Shown one piece after another: positions 19,625-28,899 of a stretch of 64,000 nucleotides of DNA (the stretch's first letter is position 1; each line of letters begins with the position of its first letter). The notes beneath the pieces were generated by a model that saw nothing but the letters and a program-made list of their open reading frames with translations, made no database searches and had not been told where the DNA came from. The translations under genes were made by a program, and so were the position numbers. Source of the stretch: Shewanella psychrotolerans (GTDB lineage Bacteria > Pseudomonadota > Gammaproteobacteria > Enterobacterales > Shewanellaceae); the NCBI RefSeq assembly GCF_019457595.1, contig NZ_CP080419.1, forward strand, positions 3,286,001 to 3,350,000. The letters are read 5' to 3'.

Positions 19625-19795
19625 ATAATGAAATTAAATCAGTTTATAAGTGATAACTATCACGTAAATGGGTTCTACAAAGTTACATTTAGCGACATTC
19701 GTTGTAAAAAGTGCAGCCGAAAAAGATGAAAGCCACACTTGTGAGCAATAAGATAAAAAAATGGGATCAACGGCAGGGAAATACAACAAGCCAAA

Positions 19796-19832
19796 AACAA
19801 AAAAGAGCTAAGCAAAATAGCGGCTTAGCTCT
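19796..19832 (-). terminator. terminator of thrABC
   Basis: In the minus direction, AGAGCTAAGC and its perfect complement enclose CGCTATTTT and are followed by TTTTTTGTTTTT. It lies 22 bases after the thrC stop. Confidence 0.88.
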
Positions 19833-19853
19833 ATCGTTATCTAGTCATAAGGC

Positions 19854-21134
19854 TTATAACGTTGCAAAAAGATGCGCTTTTAAATCGGTAAAATTAGCTT
19901 GCAACGATGCAGATAAAATAGGCTTATCTTTTACCGCGTCTAATTCTGGTGGCAATGGCACTTTAATATCGAGAGCTTGCTCAACCACGTCTTTAAACTT
20001 AGCAGGATGAGCTGTACCCAAGAAAATCCCCGCTTCTTTATCTTCCATAGTCAACGACAAAGCTTTAGCTGCGATAGCGGCATGAGGCTCTGACAGGTAA
20101 CCCGCTTGATGAAGTTGAGCTAAAGAATCTTGAGTATCTGATTCCGATAAGCCGATCCCGGTAATATCAGATAGACTCCACCCCATGGCTTCAACTATCG
20201 CTTCAACTCGAGGCCAATTACTTGGCTCAGATACATCCATCGCATTCGACATAGTGGCGACGGTCTGGTGAGGTAACCAATCACCAAGCGCTAAATAACG
20301 CGGCACAGTATCATTACTATTGGTTGCGGCAACAAAGCGTTTCACAGGGAGTCCCATCGCTCGGGCAAACAATCCCGCCGTAAGGTTACCAAAGTTTCCG
20401 CTTGGCACCGAAATAACAGGATCACAATCATTGGTACGCTTAAATTGTGCAACCGCCTCAAAGTAATAACAAATTTGCGCTAATAAACGACTAATATTAA
20501 TTGAGTTTGCCGAATTTAAATGCAGATCCTCGCGAACATCTCTGTCCTCAAATGCCGCTTTAACCAGATCCTGACAGGCATCAAAATCTGATTCGACTGA
20601 AACCGTATGAATATTTCGCCCTAAAGTGGTAAACATCTTTTCTTGCAACAGGCTAATTTTTCCTTTGGGATACAAGACCACAACTTGGATCTTATCTAAC
20701 CCATAAAAAGCATCTGCCACTGCAGCACCAGTATCTCCGGATGTGGCAGTTAAAATCGTAATTTTATCTTCAGTCGCCAAAGCATTAAGACACTGAGCCA
20801 TAAATCTTGCCCCAAAGTCCTTAAATGCTAAGGTTGGACCATGAAACAACTCTAAACAATAGCGTTTATCGTCAGCTTTAACCAAAGGCAACTCGAAGTT
20901 AAATGCGTTTTCAACTAACTTATCGACCAGCTCTTGACCTAACTCTTGCGCTAACCAAGCCCCCATAATATGTTTCGAACGCTCAACAAATGGCATTGCC
21001 AGCAGTGCATCCACATTATCGAGCACTGGGATTAACGTCGGAAAAAACAATCCTCTATCTTGACCTAACCCAAGCTTTACAGCCTCGGTGAAACTCACTT
21101 TCTGAGACGGGTGTTTTAAATTATATAGTTCCAT
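19854..21134 (-). CDS. thrC: threonine synthase
   Basis: 426 residues; a PLP enzyme converting O-phosphohomoserine to threonine. Signatures are MELYNLKHPSQKVSFTEAV, the PLP-lysine segment HGPTLAFKDFGARFM and TATSGDTGAAVADAF. SVPSGNFGNLTAGL is also present. Last gene of thrABC, 28 bases after thrB. Full length for the gammaproteobacterial type. Confidence 0.97.
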   Translation of the reverse strand: MELYNLKHPSQKVSFTEAVKLGLGQDRGLFFPTLIPVLDNVDALLAMPFVERSKHIMGAWLAQELGQELVDKLVENAFNFELPLVKADDKRYCLELFHGPTLAFKDFGARFMAQCLNALATEDKITILTATSGDTGAAVADAFYGLDKIQVVVLYPKGKISLLQEKMFTTLGRNIHTVSVESDFDACQDLVKAAFEDRDVREDLHLNSANSINISRLLAQICYYFEAVAQFKRTNDCDPVISVPSGNFGNLTAGLFARAMGLPVKRFVAATNSNDTVPRYLALGDWLPHQTVATMSNAMDVSEPSNWPRVEAIVEAMGWSLSDITGIGLSESDTQDSLAQLHQAGYLSEPHAAIAAKALSLTMEDKEAGIFLGTAHPAKFKDVVEQALDIKVPLPPELDAVKDKPILSASLQANFTDLKAHLFATL

Positions 21135-21162
21135 CTTTTACGCCTTAACTGGTTAATAATGC

Positions 21163-22098
21163 TCAATCCACTCGACGAGTGCCTTGGGTATCAATCTGAC
21201 ATATATGAGAAAAACCCATACTTGGTTTTATATAGTGGCTATCGAGCCATGCTTTTGCGGCGATAGCAGTATCAAGATCATCGGTCACTGAAAACAGCGT
21301 CGGGCCACTTCCAGAGATCCCCGTGGTTAACATGCCCAGTCCGGCTAACGATTCACGAGCCAGCTCATAGCCAGGGATCTCACTGGCCCGATAGGGCTCA
21401 GCCAAAACATCCTTTAATACTGCAATAGCCAAAGGGGCATCTTGCTTATAGCTTGCATGAACGAAGGCACTTAAATAACGGCCAAAATCAATCGCCACTG
21501 ATTTATCGTAAACATCAGGCAGTAACGCGCGCATCTTAGCGGTCGACAATGAAATCCCTGGATAAGCGACTACCCAATACCAATTTCTAAAAACTGGTAA
21601 TCCTTCGCATATTGAAGTGGGCGTATCGAGCATCAACTGCATTCCACCTAAATAACAGGGTGCAACATTATCATAGTGTATAGAGCCACTAATTTTGCCT
21701 TCAAACTCTCCCATTAATCTGAGCAGAGCCTGTTGGTCATAGGGACGTTCAAAGTACTCATTTAGCGCATACAAAGCCGCTACAACAGACGATGCACTAG
21801 AGCCTAAGCCACTTCCCACAGGAAGATTTTTTTCCAGCGTCATTGCAACACCAGTATCGACGTCTAATTGCGCTAAGAAAAATTCAGCACATTGGTAAAC
21901 AATATTTTCCTTTGGATCGACTGGGAGCTTATTGGCCCAATGTCCTGTCAATGACAAGCTGATCCCAGACGAGCTCGATTCGATACTGACTCGATCCCCT
22001 AAAAGAGACCCATCGATAGGGGCCAGTGCAGCGCCAAGTAAATCAAACCCAACGCCAACATTACCCATCGATGCAGGGGCGTAAACCGTTAAACTCAT
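21163..22098 (-). CDS. thrB: homoserine kinase
   Basis: 311 residues; GHMP-family kinase phosphorylating homoserine. It starts [19 protein letters not shown], has the ATP-binding glycine-rich motif [17 protein letters not shown] and a C-terminal [12 protein letters not shown]. The ATG overlaps the thrA stop by 4 bases (ATGA arrangement), indicating translational coupling. Confidence 0.97.
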   Translation of the reverse strand: MSLTVYAPASMGNVGVGFDLLGAALAPIDGSLLGDRVSIESSSSGISLSLTGHWANKLPVDPKENIVYQCAEFFLAQLDVDTGVAMTLEKNLPVGSGLGSSASSVVAALYALNEYFERPYDQQALLRLMGEFEGKISGSIHYDNVAPCYLGGMQLMLDTPTSICEGLPVFRNWYWVVAYPGISLSTAKMRALLPDVYDKSVAIDFGRYLSAFVHASYKQDAPLAIAVLKDVLAEPYRASEIPGYELARESLAGLGMLTTGISGSGPTLFSVTDDLDTAIAAKAWLDSHYIKPSMGFSHICQIDTQGTRRVD

Positions 22099-24563
22099 AC
22101 CCCCATCTCCCTTGTCCAGTTTAATGTTCTCAGTAGATCGGCAAAGGCACCCGCCGCAGTCACATCTGTACCCGCACCATATCCTCTAAGCACAAATGGA
22201 ATTGGTTGATAATAACGGCTATAGAAAGCGAGTGCATTTTCACCGCCTTTAACGCTATAAAGCGGATCATTTGCATCGACTTCAACTATCTTGACTCGGC
22301 AACCTTGATCATCTATCTGACCGACATAGCGAAGCACTCTGCCCGCGGCTTTCGCATCGGCGACTCGCAATGCGAGCTCCTCATCCAGCTTAGATAGATT
22401 TTGCATAAATGACTCAACATCACCCGATGCATCGAAATGGCTAGGTAAAACCGACTCAACAACAATATCAGCAAGCTCGATTTCCATCCCCACTTCACGG
22501 GCTAAAATGAGTACCTTACGTGCCACATCCATCCCACTAAGATCGTCTCTCGGATCTGGCTCAGTAAAGCATTTCTCCCGGGCAATTTTAGTTGCCTCAG
22601 ACAAGGTCATGCCCTCATCTAACATACCAAAGATGTATGATAATGAGCCCGACAGAATGCCGTTAAACCGCTGTAACTTATCACCAGCAAACAGCAGCTT
22701 TTTCAAGTTATCGATCACAGGCAAACCCGCACCTACCGTAGTTTCATACAGAAACTGACGGCGCTGTTTCAATGCGGTTTGGCGCAGAGCACGATAATAG
22801 CCAAGATCACGAGTATTGGCCTTCTTATTTGGCGTCACGACGTGAAGCCCAGCGTTCATGACATCTAAGTATTTGTCAGAGACATATTCACTCGAAGTAC
22901 AATCAACCAATACTGGATTTAACAGTTGCTGCTCTTTGGCCCATGCCAACATTTGGTCTAAATCGCAGCTTTGCTGGCTATCGGACAACAGCCCCTGCCA
23001 ATGGGTTAAATCGACACCTTGAGCATCGAGCAGCATCTGTTTAGAATTAGCGATACCGCAAACTCGAATGGTGATGTGTTGCTGTTTTAACATCTCAGAT
23101 TGCTGCTTGATCTGTTCGAGTAATCCCGCGCCCACATTGCCACATCCAACAAGAAACACATCGAGATAATGTTGAACATCGAAGAAGCTTTGGTGACAGG
23201 CCGAGATTGCATGCTTAGTTTTGCGCAGCTCAATAACCGCCGAAATAGAGCGTTCCGATGAACCTTGAGCGATGGCGACAATGTTAACATTTGCCTGTGC
23301 CAATGCTTGGAAAAACTTACCAGCGACCCCTTTATGGGTGCGCATTCCATCACCAATCAGTGACACTATGGCCAAATGATGGCGCATCTCTATCTTTTCA
23401 AGAATGTCACTTTTGAGCTCCAATTCAAACTCAAGCTCTAAGGCTTGGCGCACTTTGTTAGCATCTTGAGTGGCGACACAAAAACTAATGCTGTATTCAG
23501 ATGAACTTTGAGTGATCAGAGATACCGACACTCCAGAGCGAGATATTGCACCAAGAGTACGGCTCGCCATGCCAACCATGCCCTTCATCCCAGGGCCAGC
23601 AATATCAAACATGGTTTGATCATCTAAATTTGAGATAGCTTTAACATTCAGACCTGTCTCATCTGCTTGATTAGAGACTAAGGTACCGGGAGCTTCAGGG
23701 TTAAAACTATTACGGATATAACAAGGAATATGGTACTGGGCAATAGGAGAAATCGTCTTAGGGTGAAGCACTTTTGCACCAAAATAAGAGAGTTCCATTG
23801 CCTCTTGGTAACTCAACTGAGTAAGTAACTTAGCATCTGCGACAACTCTAGGATCTGTGTTGTAAACGCCATCGACATCGGTCCAAATCTCACAGCAACT
23901 AGCACCAATACAGGCCGAAAGCACCGCCGCAGAATAATCCGAACCATTACGACCAAGTGTGACGATACGGCCATCTTTATCGCCTGCGGTAAATCCAGGC
24001 ATCACCCAAACTTGATGGGCATCGAGTGATAAGGTCCCAAAGCGTTGCTTGCTGGCGACAATATCGACCACCGACTCAAGCACTTCTCCAGAACCGACGA
24101 ACAGCTGTTGTGGCACCAATTGATTTGCAGAAATAGAGCGAGCTAACATCAACTGCTCCATCAAAGCTGCCGACATTCTTTCACCGCCAACGACAATCTC
24201 AGCACGAACATAATCGGGACACTCACCCAATAAAACAACACCTCGTAACTTATCTTTCCAGAGAGCGAGTTGTTTATCTAACACCTCTTGGAGTCCCAAC
24301 GACTGTGCTGGTGTTAATTTGTTCTCTGCGGCTTTTTCCCATAAATCATCAAATACGCGTTTAACACTTTCTAGCACCGGCACAAACTCACCACCAGCAA
24401 TGGCCAGATCAACCATCTCCAACAAACCATTGGTCACAGTTGCTGGCGCCGACAACACAACCGCAATGCTTTCCTGCTGTGCACTATTGGCCACGATATC
24501 GGCTGCGCTACGAAAGCGTTGCCAATTAGCAAGCGAGGTACCGCCAAACTTCATTACTTTCAT
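22095..24563 (-). CDS. thrA: bifunctional aspartokinase I / homoserine dehydrogenase I
   Basis: 822 residues. The N-terminal aspartokinase (about 1-295) starts [20 protein letters not shown] with [15 protein letters not shown]. Tandem ACT regulatory domains lie at about 310-460. The homoserine dehydrogenase at about 465-820 shows the Rossmann motif [26 protein letters not shown] and the catalytic-domain stretch [20 protein letters not shown]. It commits aspartate semialdehyde flux to threonine, with feedback by threonine expected. GGAG precedes the ATG. Expression is controlled by the thrL attenuator directly upstream. Confidence 0.97.
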   Translation of the reverse strand: MKVMKFGGTSLANWQRFRSAADIVANSAQQESIAVVLSAPATVTNGLLEMVDLAIAGGEFVPVLESVKRVFDDLWEKAAENKLTPAQSLGLQEVLDKQLALWKDKLRGVVLLGECPDYVRAEIVVGGERMSAALMEQLMLARSISANQLVPQQLFVGSGEVLESVVDIVASKQRFGTLSLDAHQVWVMPGFTAGDKDGRIVTLGRNGSDYSAAVLSACIGASCCEIWTDVDGVYNTDPRVVADAKLLTQLSYQEAMELSYFGAKVLHPKTISPIAQYHIPCYIRNSFNPEAPGTLVSNQADETGLNVKAISNLDDQTMFDIAGPGMKGMVGMASRTLGAISRSGVSVSLITQSSSEYSISFCVATQDANKVRQALELEFELELKSDILEKIEMRHHLAIVSLIGDGMRTHKGVAGKFFQALAQANVNIVAIAQGSSERSISAVIELRKTKHAISACHQSFFDVQHYLDVFLVGCGNVGAGLLEQIKQQSEMLKQQHITIRVCGIANSKQMLLDAQGVDLTHWQGLLSDSQQSCDLDQMLAWAKEQQLLNPVLVDCTSSEYVSDKYLDVMNAGLHVVTPNKKANTRDLGYYRALRQTALKQRRQFLYETTVGAGLPVIDNLKKLLFAGDKLQRFNGILSGSLSYIFGMLDEGMTLSEATKIAREKCFTEPDPRDDLSGMDVARKVLILAREVGMEIELADIVVESVLPSHFDASGDVESFMQNLSKLDEELALRVADAKAAGRVLRYVGQIDDQGCRVKIVEVDANDPLYSVKGGENALAFYSRYYQPIPFVLRGYGAGTDVTAAGAFADLLRTLNWTREMGV

Positions 24564-24594
24564 ATCATTCTCCTTGTACCGCGCACCCTAGAAA

Positions 24595-24628
24595 CAAAAA
24601 AGCCCGCTCCTTGGTGGGGAGCGGGCTT
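24595..24628 (-). terminator. thr operon attenuator (terminator hairpin)
   Basis: In the minus direction, AAGCCCGCTCC and its perfect complement GGAGCGGGCTT enclose a short CCACCAA loop and are followed by six T. It lies between thrL and thrA, the place for a leader terminator. Confidence 0.93.
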
Positions 24629-24653
24629 AAATTAATACATTTTTTGAGTATAT

Positions 24654-24725
24654 TCAGCCGGCCCCCACGATAGTAATCGTGGTGGTTGTAATAATGGTGG
24701 TCACTACAAGATTGAGGCTAAACAT
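24654..24725 (-). CDS. thrL: thr operon leader peptide
   Basis: 23-codon ORF beginning MFSLNLVV and continuing with a run of threonine and isoleucine codons (TTIITTTTITI), ending VGAG and TGA. Ten of its codons specify Thr or Ile in a continuous block, as in E. coli thrL. The attenuator hairpin starts about 25 bases after its stop. Ribosome stalling on Thr or Ile codons when charged tRNA is scarce should block the terminator and let transcription enter thrABC. Too short for automatic gene calling, but unambiguous by position and composition. Confidence 0.93.
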   Translation of the reverse strand: MFSLNLVVTTIITTTTITIVGAG

Positions 24726-24768
24726 TAAAATTCGCTATTAACAATTCATTTGCATTTAAGTGGTAACA

Positions 24769-24797
24769 GAATTGCCTTTTTTGTAGGCAACTGTCAA
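24769..24797 (-). promoter_or_regulatory. probable thr operon promoter
   Basis: TTGACA (-35, 24792-24797) on the minus strand, followed after about 17 bases by a poor -10 candidate (CAATTC region). The spacing puts the transcript start about 35-40 bases before thrL. The -10 match is weak, so the exact position is uncertain. Confidence 0.4.
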
Positions 24798-24892
24798 CCC
24801 CCTTTTAGCAACTTTATTAAAAATAGTCCTCCCAGGCCAAGAATACCGCCAACAATCACATAGAGTATTTATAAAACGAAGAAAATGCTCAT
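24794..24892 (-). pseudogene. possible remnant of a small membrane protein upstream of thrL
   Basis: A minus-strand frame reads MSIFFVL, then a TAA stop, then ILYVIVGGILGLGGLFLIKL to a TGA at 24794-24796. The second part is a near-perfect transmembrane segment with a basic tail. A single in-frame stop splits what would be a roughly 32-residue single-span protein. Either this is a decayed small gene, or a shorter protein starts at a GTG within the hydrophobic stretch. No convincing ribosome binding site was found. The rest of the gene-less stretch (24893-25318) contains A/T-rich DNA, a TTTACGTAAA palindrome near 24917, and the upstream region of slyD. Confidence 0.3.
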
Positions 24893-25318
24893 TACAGGTA
24901 AAACCACCTTTAATACTCTTTACGTAAACGTAAGGAGGAGGTGAATTAACCCCTTAAATAATAACAGGTAAATTCAAGCAAAAATTATTAACCGGTAAAA
25001 ATAGCCATTTGTCACGGCAAGTTCACCCAATCGACAATAACGTTAAATACTGAATCATTATTTGGATGGGTTCCCTCGATAAGATATCACTCATGTTGAA
25101 GCAAAAAACATCTCATCACTAGGGAGCGTATTTAAGGTGCGATCTATTCGCTCATCAATTGAGTTAATTTTGTAGTTGAGTGTTTGATCACAAAATTCAG
25201 CAATTACTAATAGAACAGAGAACAAATTCGACTATTTTCCTCAAAGAAGCAGAGCTAGGTCATCGCCAAGGCGCCAAAAGCAAGATAAAATGCCGCCACA
25301 TTCTGAATTGGAGGCGAT

Positions 25319-25936
25319 ATGATAATCACCCAACACAAAGCTGTTAGCATCCATTACCGCTTAACAAACCAGCAAGGTGAGTTAGTTGAAAGTTCATTTG
25401 AAGGCGAGCCAATGCTTTACCTTCATGGTGCAGAAAACATGATTCCAGGCCTCGAAGCTGCATTAGAAGGTAAAACTGCTGGCGATAAGCTTGAAGTGAC
25501 TATTGAAGCTGAACAAGCTTATGGTCCTTATCACGATGGCTTACGCCAAGATGTTCCACTTTCAGCTTTTGGTGATATCGAAGATATCGTTCCTGGTATG
25601 CGCTTTATTGCAGAGACAGAAATGGGCCAGCGCCCAGTTCAAGTGACGGAAGTCAAAGATGAAGTCGTTGTCGTAGACGGTAACCATCCTTTAGCTGGCC
25701 AAACACTCAACTTTAGTGTTGAAGTGCTTTCTGTTCGCGAAGCAACTGAAGAAGAGATCGCGCACGGCCATATTCACGCTAGCGGTGGTTGTGGAAGCCA
25801 TGAGCATAGCCATGAAGGTGGATGCTGCGGTGGTGGAGACGATCATAGCCACGAAGGCGGATGTTGCAGTGACGACAATGCCAAAGAAGCTAAAGAAGGT
25901 TGTGATGGTAACGGCGGATGCGGTTGTCGTCACTAA
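25319..25936 (+). CDS. slyD: FKBP-type peptidyl-prolyl isomerase SlyD
   Basis: 205 residues. The FKBP core is about 1-70 plus 120-150, starting with HYRLTNQQGELVESSFEGEP and continuing with YLHGAENMIPGLEAALEGK, EAEQAYGPY and MRFIAETEMG. The insert-in-flap chaperone domain lies between (about 70-120). The C-terminal tail is His/Cys/Gly-rich and contains two near-identical units, HSHEGGCCGGGDD and HSHEGGCCSDDN, ending GCGCRH; this is the nickel-binding region that serves hydrogenase maturation in E. coli. GGAGG lies close before the ATG. It has its own terminator. Confidence 0.95.
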   Translation: MIITQHKAVSIHYRLTNQQGELVESSFEGEPMLYLHGAENMIPGLEAALEGKTAGDKLEVTIEAEQAYGPYHDGLRQDVPLSAFGDIEDIVPGMRFIAETEMGQRPVQVTEVKDEVVVVDGNHPLAGQTLNFSVEVLSVREATEEEIAHGHIHASGGCGSHEHSHEGGCCGGGDDHSHEGGCCSDDNAKEAKEGCDGNGGCGCRH

Positions 25937-25989
25937 TCTTAATAGGTTAAAAGCGTATTAACGCAGTACTACCCAGGTAGTAATATTCT

Positions 25990-26028
25990 AAGCTGGCAGC
26001 CTTTTATCTAGGCATAGCCAGCTTTTTT
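25990..26028 (+). terminator. terminator of slyD
   Basis: Stem AAGCTGGC and GCCAGCTT with a long loop, ending in six T. Confidence 0.8.
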
Positions 26029-26084
26029 ATTTTAGACTTACTGTAGTGACGGCAGGAAGCTGATAGGGATACAGGAAAACAACA

Positions 26085-26465
26085 ATGATCACACGTTCCA
26101 TCTACGAAGTCTTACCGACGAGCTACCTGATACTTGGCAGTTCAACCATAGCGTTAAATCAGGAAGCTATCGCTGTTTCATTGGCTTTAGTCGTATTTAT
26201 TCTTGGCGCCAAAATTTACAATATGCGTTCTCAGAATCGACGTACCGACCCATCCAAGAAACGTAAGCATGGTATGCTACCTCTAGCTATCTATAATTTT
26301 GTCCCCTTTATCTACATACTAAGTTCAATGTTGGTTTTTCGTTTTGCCAACTCAGCCTTGGTCTCATCAATTGGGATAGCGTTACTTTGTTATGCCCTGT
26401 ATATATTGATGCAACGTGCAAGTTATCGCAGGCACTTACAGCCCCAGAGCCATAGGTTCTTTTAA
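26085..26465 (+). CDS. uncharacterised small membrane protein
   Basis: 126 residues, not recognised. Hydrophobic segments lie at about 28-43 (AIAVSLALVVFILGAKIY) and at about 65-84 and 88-108, with a strongly basic loop between the first and second (MRSQNRRTDPSKKRKHG) and a basic tail (RASYRRHLQPQSHRFF). By the positive-inside rule the loop and C-terminus would be cytoplasmic. AGGAAAACAACA precedes the ATG. It lies between slyD and the convergent trpR. No motif points to a function. Confidence 0.7.
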   Translation: MITRSIYEVLPTSYLILGSSTIALNQEAIAVSLALVVFILGAKIYNMRSQNRRTDPSKKRKHGMLPLAIYNFVPFIYILSSMLVFRFANSALVSSIGIALLCYALYILMQRASYRRHLQPQSHRFF

Positions 26466-26537
26466 GATCAGATTAGGCAAGCCTTCTGTCACCTCACACA
26501 TCAATGGTAAAAGCGCTATTTTGATGCTTAATGTCGA

Positions 26538-26840
26538 TTATAAAATTAGTGCCTTAATCGTCTCACGCTGCTCATTATTCATATGCTTAAGATAATTAGA
26601 ACAACGGGTGATTGTCGCAATACTAATCTCAAACTCGGCTGCAATTTGTCTTTGGCTCATCTCGCCTTGAAGTAGCACCTGAAAAACTTTTAAACGCCCA
26701 GCAATCGCGCTTCGCTCCTCTTCGGTTAACAACAATTCAAACAGATCTATGAGTGCACAATGATCTTGATGAGCAACCACCTTTTCTAAAACTAAATCCC
26801 AATTTGCCCGCACTGACGCCTCACTGTACTTGTTGACCAT
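26538..26840 (-). CDS. trpR: Trp operon repressor
   Basis: 100 residues from the ATG at 26838-26840 (MVNKYSEASVRANWDLV). TrpR signatures are LLTEEERSAIAGRLKVFQVLLQGEMSQRQIAAEFEISIATITRCSNYLK, which includes the helix-turn-helix. It binds DNA with tryptophan as co-repressor. The frame is open eight codons further to a GTG at 26864, but the family similarity starts after the ATG. Neither start has a well-spaced binding site. A 12-bp palindrome sits directly before the ATG. E. coli trpR is autoregulated; here that is only inferred. Confidence 0.9.
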   Translation of the reverse strand: MVNKYSEASVRANWDLVLEKVVAHQDHCALIDLFELLLTEEERSAIAGRLKVFQVLLQGEMSQRQIAAEFEISIATITRCSNYLKHMNNEQRETIKALIL

Positions 26841-26852
26841 TACACTAGTGTA
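26841..26852. promoter_or_regulatory. palindrome abutting the trpR start codon
   Basis: TACACTAGTGTA, perfect 12-bp symmetry centred on CTAG, directly before the trpR ATG. TrpR half-sites contain CTAG, but natural operators have two CTAG cores separated by four bases, so this is not a standard trp operator. An AAGGTGG ribosome-binding-like sequence lies 20 bases before the ATG, and folding the palindrome would shorten that distance. Its role is unproven. Confidence 0.3.
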
Positions 26853-27055
26853 GCAACAAACCACCTTAAAACGCTATATTAAAATTGTGCTAAATCCACA
26901 GGGACAGCCCCTTGTTTTATAAAACGGCGACAAAACACATTTAGCAACAAACTTTAAAATTTCATTTCTAAAAAATCATTAGTATCTGATAGTTAATTAC
27001 CATTACAATGTATGAACTCGATCACATAAACTAGGAATTCGTGAGGATAAGCCAA

Positions 27056-27517
27056 ATGAAAAAACAGCTAAAATTAAGTCTACTCGCACTAGCAGGAAGC
27101 GCACTACTTGCATCAGCAGTACAAGCAAATAACTTTGAAGAAACAGATGATGCGATTCATTATCGTCAATCTGCATTTGGCTTAATCGCACACAATTTCG
27201 GCGATATGGGAGCAATGCTAAAAGGTAAGAAGCCATTTGACGCTGAAGTATTCGCTATGCGCGCTCAAAACGTGGCGGCTTTGAGTCAACTTCCTGCCGA
27301 AGGATTTGTAGCGGGATCAGATAAAGGTGAAACAGATGCTCTAGCCAAAATCTGGAGCGAAAAAGCCGAATTTGATAGCAAAATGAACCAATTTCAAGAA
27401 AATTCAGCAAAGTTAGCTGTCGCTGCAAAATCAGACGACAAAAATGCCATCAAAGCAGCGTTTATGAACACAGGGAAAAGCTGTAAAGGCTGCCATGATG
27501 TTTATAAGAAAGACTAA
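27056..27517 (+). CDS. cytochrome c' family protein (monoheme)
   Basis: 153 residues with a signal peptide (MKKQLKLSLLALAGSALLAS, cleavage near AVQA-NN), so periplasmic. A four-helix-bundle cytochrome c'/c556-type sequence ends with the single heme site CKGCH (residues 143-147) close to the C-terminus, as expected. The start at 27056 is used: AGGATAAG lies upstream, whereas the GTG at 27041 would put five extra residues before the signal. It may handle NO or act as a redox carrier. Convergent with the b561 gene, a pairing I recall from other Shewanella genomes. Confidence 0.9.
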   Translation: MKKQLKLSLLALAGSALLASAVQANNFEETDDAIHYRQSAFGLIAHNFGDMGAMLKGKKPFDAEVFAMRAQNVAALSQLPAEGFVAGSDKGETDALAKIWSEKAEFDSKMNQFQENSAKLAVAAKSDDKNAIKAAFMNTGKSCKGCHDVYKKD

Positions 27518-27525
27518 ATAAAATA

Positions 27526-27551
27526 GGATTAGCGGCATAAGTCGCTAATCC
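27526..27551. terminator. hairpin between convergent cytochrome genes
   Basis: Perfect 9-bp stem GGATTAGCG/CGCTAATCC around GCATAAGT. It lacks a long T-run on either side, so it may be a weak bidirectional terminator or an mRNA 3'-end stabiliser. Confidence 0.55.
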
Positions 27552-27560
27552 TTCATTATC

Positions 27561-28244
27561 TTAAAGCATTGCAGTTAAGGGCAAAATAAGATAATTAACA
27601 GCAAGCCCAGCCAAGAAACATACTAGAACCAAGGCTATCAAATTTGACTTAAATCTAAGCTCAGTAGCAATATCCAGAGTTACATGTTTATAGCCCGTGA
27701 TCATTGCACCAACTAATTTGTCCCCTTTTATACCGTGCACTATTACCGCCAATATATGCATCCCAGCCAATACTAACAGCAAATTAAAATTCATTTTATG
27801 CAACCAAGTTAATAGACTACTCACGTCACTGCTCACTAAATTGTAAAGCGGCCCTTCAGTAAAAACCTCATCTGTTGCAAATAGCCCACTGGTCAGTTGC
27901 ACTAATATGACGAAAATCATAGTAACAACCATGTATCCACCTAATGGATTATGGCCCACACTGGTTCGATTGGGTTGCTTGACGTAATGCAATACATGCT
28001 GTGGTGACTTTACAAAGTGGCTAAATCGCGAGGTGTCGCTACCGATAAAGCCCCACACAAGACGAAATAAAATCAGCACCATTAGGCTGTAAGCAAAAAC
28101 TTGATGCCATTGCATCTCCCCCACCTCAGCACTCCACCATAACGCGCCTAATAGAGCCACCATCCCCCAATGGAATACTCGAGTAGGAAGATCCCACACT
28201 TTCAATTTTATCTTGTTATTCTCACTTGAATCTTGGATAGACAC
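27561..28244 (-). CDS. cytochrome b561 family membrane protein
   Basis: 227 residues, with four to five transmembrane segments after a polar N-terminus. The motif VWDLPTRVFHWGMVALLGALWW is typical of di-heme b-type cytochromes of the Ni/Fe-hydrogenase and cytochrome b561 group. Further heme-ligand candidates are MQWHQVFAYSLM, LTWLHKMNFNLLLVLAGMHILAVIVHGI. It most likely passes electrons between quinols and a periplasmic c-type cytochrome; the adjacent convergent cytochrome c' gene is a natural candidate partner, though not in the same operon. Confidence 0.88.
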   Translation of the reverse strand: MSIQDSSENNKIKLKVWDLPTRVFHWGMVALLGALWWSAEVGEMQWHQVFAYSLMVLILFRLVWGFIGSDTSRFSHFVKSPQHVLHYVKQPNRTSVGHNPLGGYMVVTMIFVILVQLTSGLFATDEVFTEGPLYNLVSSDVSSLLTWLHKMNFNLLLVLAGMHILAVIVHGIKGDKLVGAMITGYKHVTLDIATELRFKSNLIALVLVCFLAGLAVNYLILPLTAML

Positions 28245-28445
28245 CGAGTTCTCTCATACAACGGAAGAAGATGCTATTGATGATATTTGAAGCAAAGCAG
28301 GGAGGCAAATAGAATTACACGCTAGCGGTTATCCACTCAAATATGAGCCTTAACTAGTGCAATTACAAGCCTGTTTTGGTGTTTATTTACTAAATTTGTC
28401 TAAGGGGTCAAATAAAGAACGAACGGATAATTAAGCACTACCAAA

Positions 28446-28461
28446 TATGATCTAGATCACA
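28446..28461. promoter_or_regulatory. CRP operator upstream of raiA
   Basis: TATGATCTAGATCACA differs from TGTGATCTAGATCACA by one base and matches the CRP consensus at both half-sites. It is centred about 65 bases before the raiA start, a typical activating position. E. coli raiA is CRP-activated, which supports the call. The b561 gene starts about 200 bases away on the other strand. Confidence 0.6.
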
Positions 28462-28518
28462 TTTTAACTGCACCATATTGGTAATCTGAACTCAAGGAAA
28501 CAACGAAAGGTTTGACAT

Positions 28519-28893
28519 ATGATAAAGATTACAAGTAAAGATTTCGAAGTCACAGCTCCTATCCGTCAGCGCATTGAAAGTCGTTTGGAGAAACTAAGTA
28601 GACACGATATTCAGTTGATAAACCCGCATGTAATCATAACTCAAGAGAAGCAAGGTTTTAAAATAGAGGCTTCGGTTGGTATTCCAAGTAACACACTATT
28701 TGCCCAGGCAACAGACAACGATCTCTATGCTGCAATTAACGCGATGGGCCAGAAGTTAGAAAAACAGCTTAACCGTATTAATCACAAACCAGAAGGAGCT
28801 CGTAGAGCGGTTCCAGCAATCGAAAATGAAGCGACAAGTGAAGATTTTGACAACGAATACGATGAATCTTTAGAGAAGGAGTATATAGCTTAG
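28519..28893 (+). CDS. raiA: ribosome-associated inhibitor A / hibernation factor (YfiA)
   Basis: 124 residues. The HPF/RaiA fold, beginning with MIKITSKDFEVTAPIRQRIE, is followed by LEKLSRHDIQLINPHVIITQ and DLYAAINAMGQKLEKQLNRI; an acidic C-terminal extension (SEDFDNEYDESLEKEYIA) is typical of the YfiA rather than the short HPF form. It binds the 30S A and P sites and blocks translation in stationary phase or cold. Its position before pheL-pheA matches E. coli raiA. A CRP site lies upstream. No terminator follows directly; the next one is at 29594, so the transcript may run through the structured region downstream. Confidence 0.94.
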   Translation: MIKITSKDFEVTAPIRQRIESRLEKLSRHDIQLINPHVIITQEKQGFKIEASVGIPSNTLFAQATDNDLYAAINAMGQKLEKQLNRINHKPEGARRAVPAIENEATSEDFDNEYDESLEKEYIA

Positions 28894-28899
28894 CAATAG

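Noticed and set aside
19711..20010. Plus-strand ORF of 99 codons overlapping the thrC 3' end
   Set aside because: It is antisense to the conserved C-terminus of thrC, has low-complexity Lys/Ser composition, and its first half covers the thr terminator.
26841..26852. Standard TrpR operator at trpR
   Set aside because: A trp operator has two CTAG cores four bases apart; this palindrome has one central CTAG.
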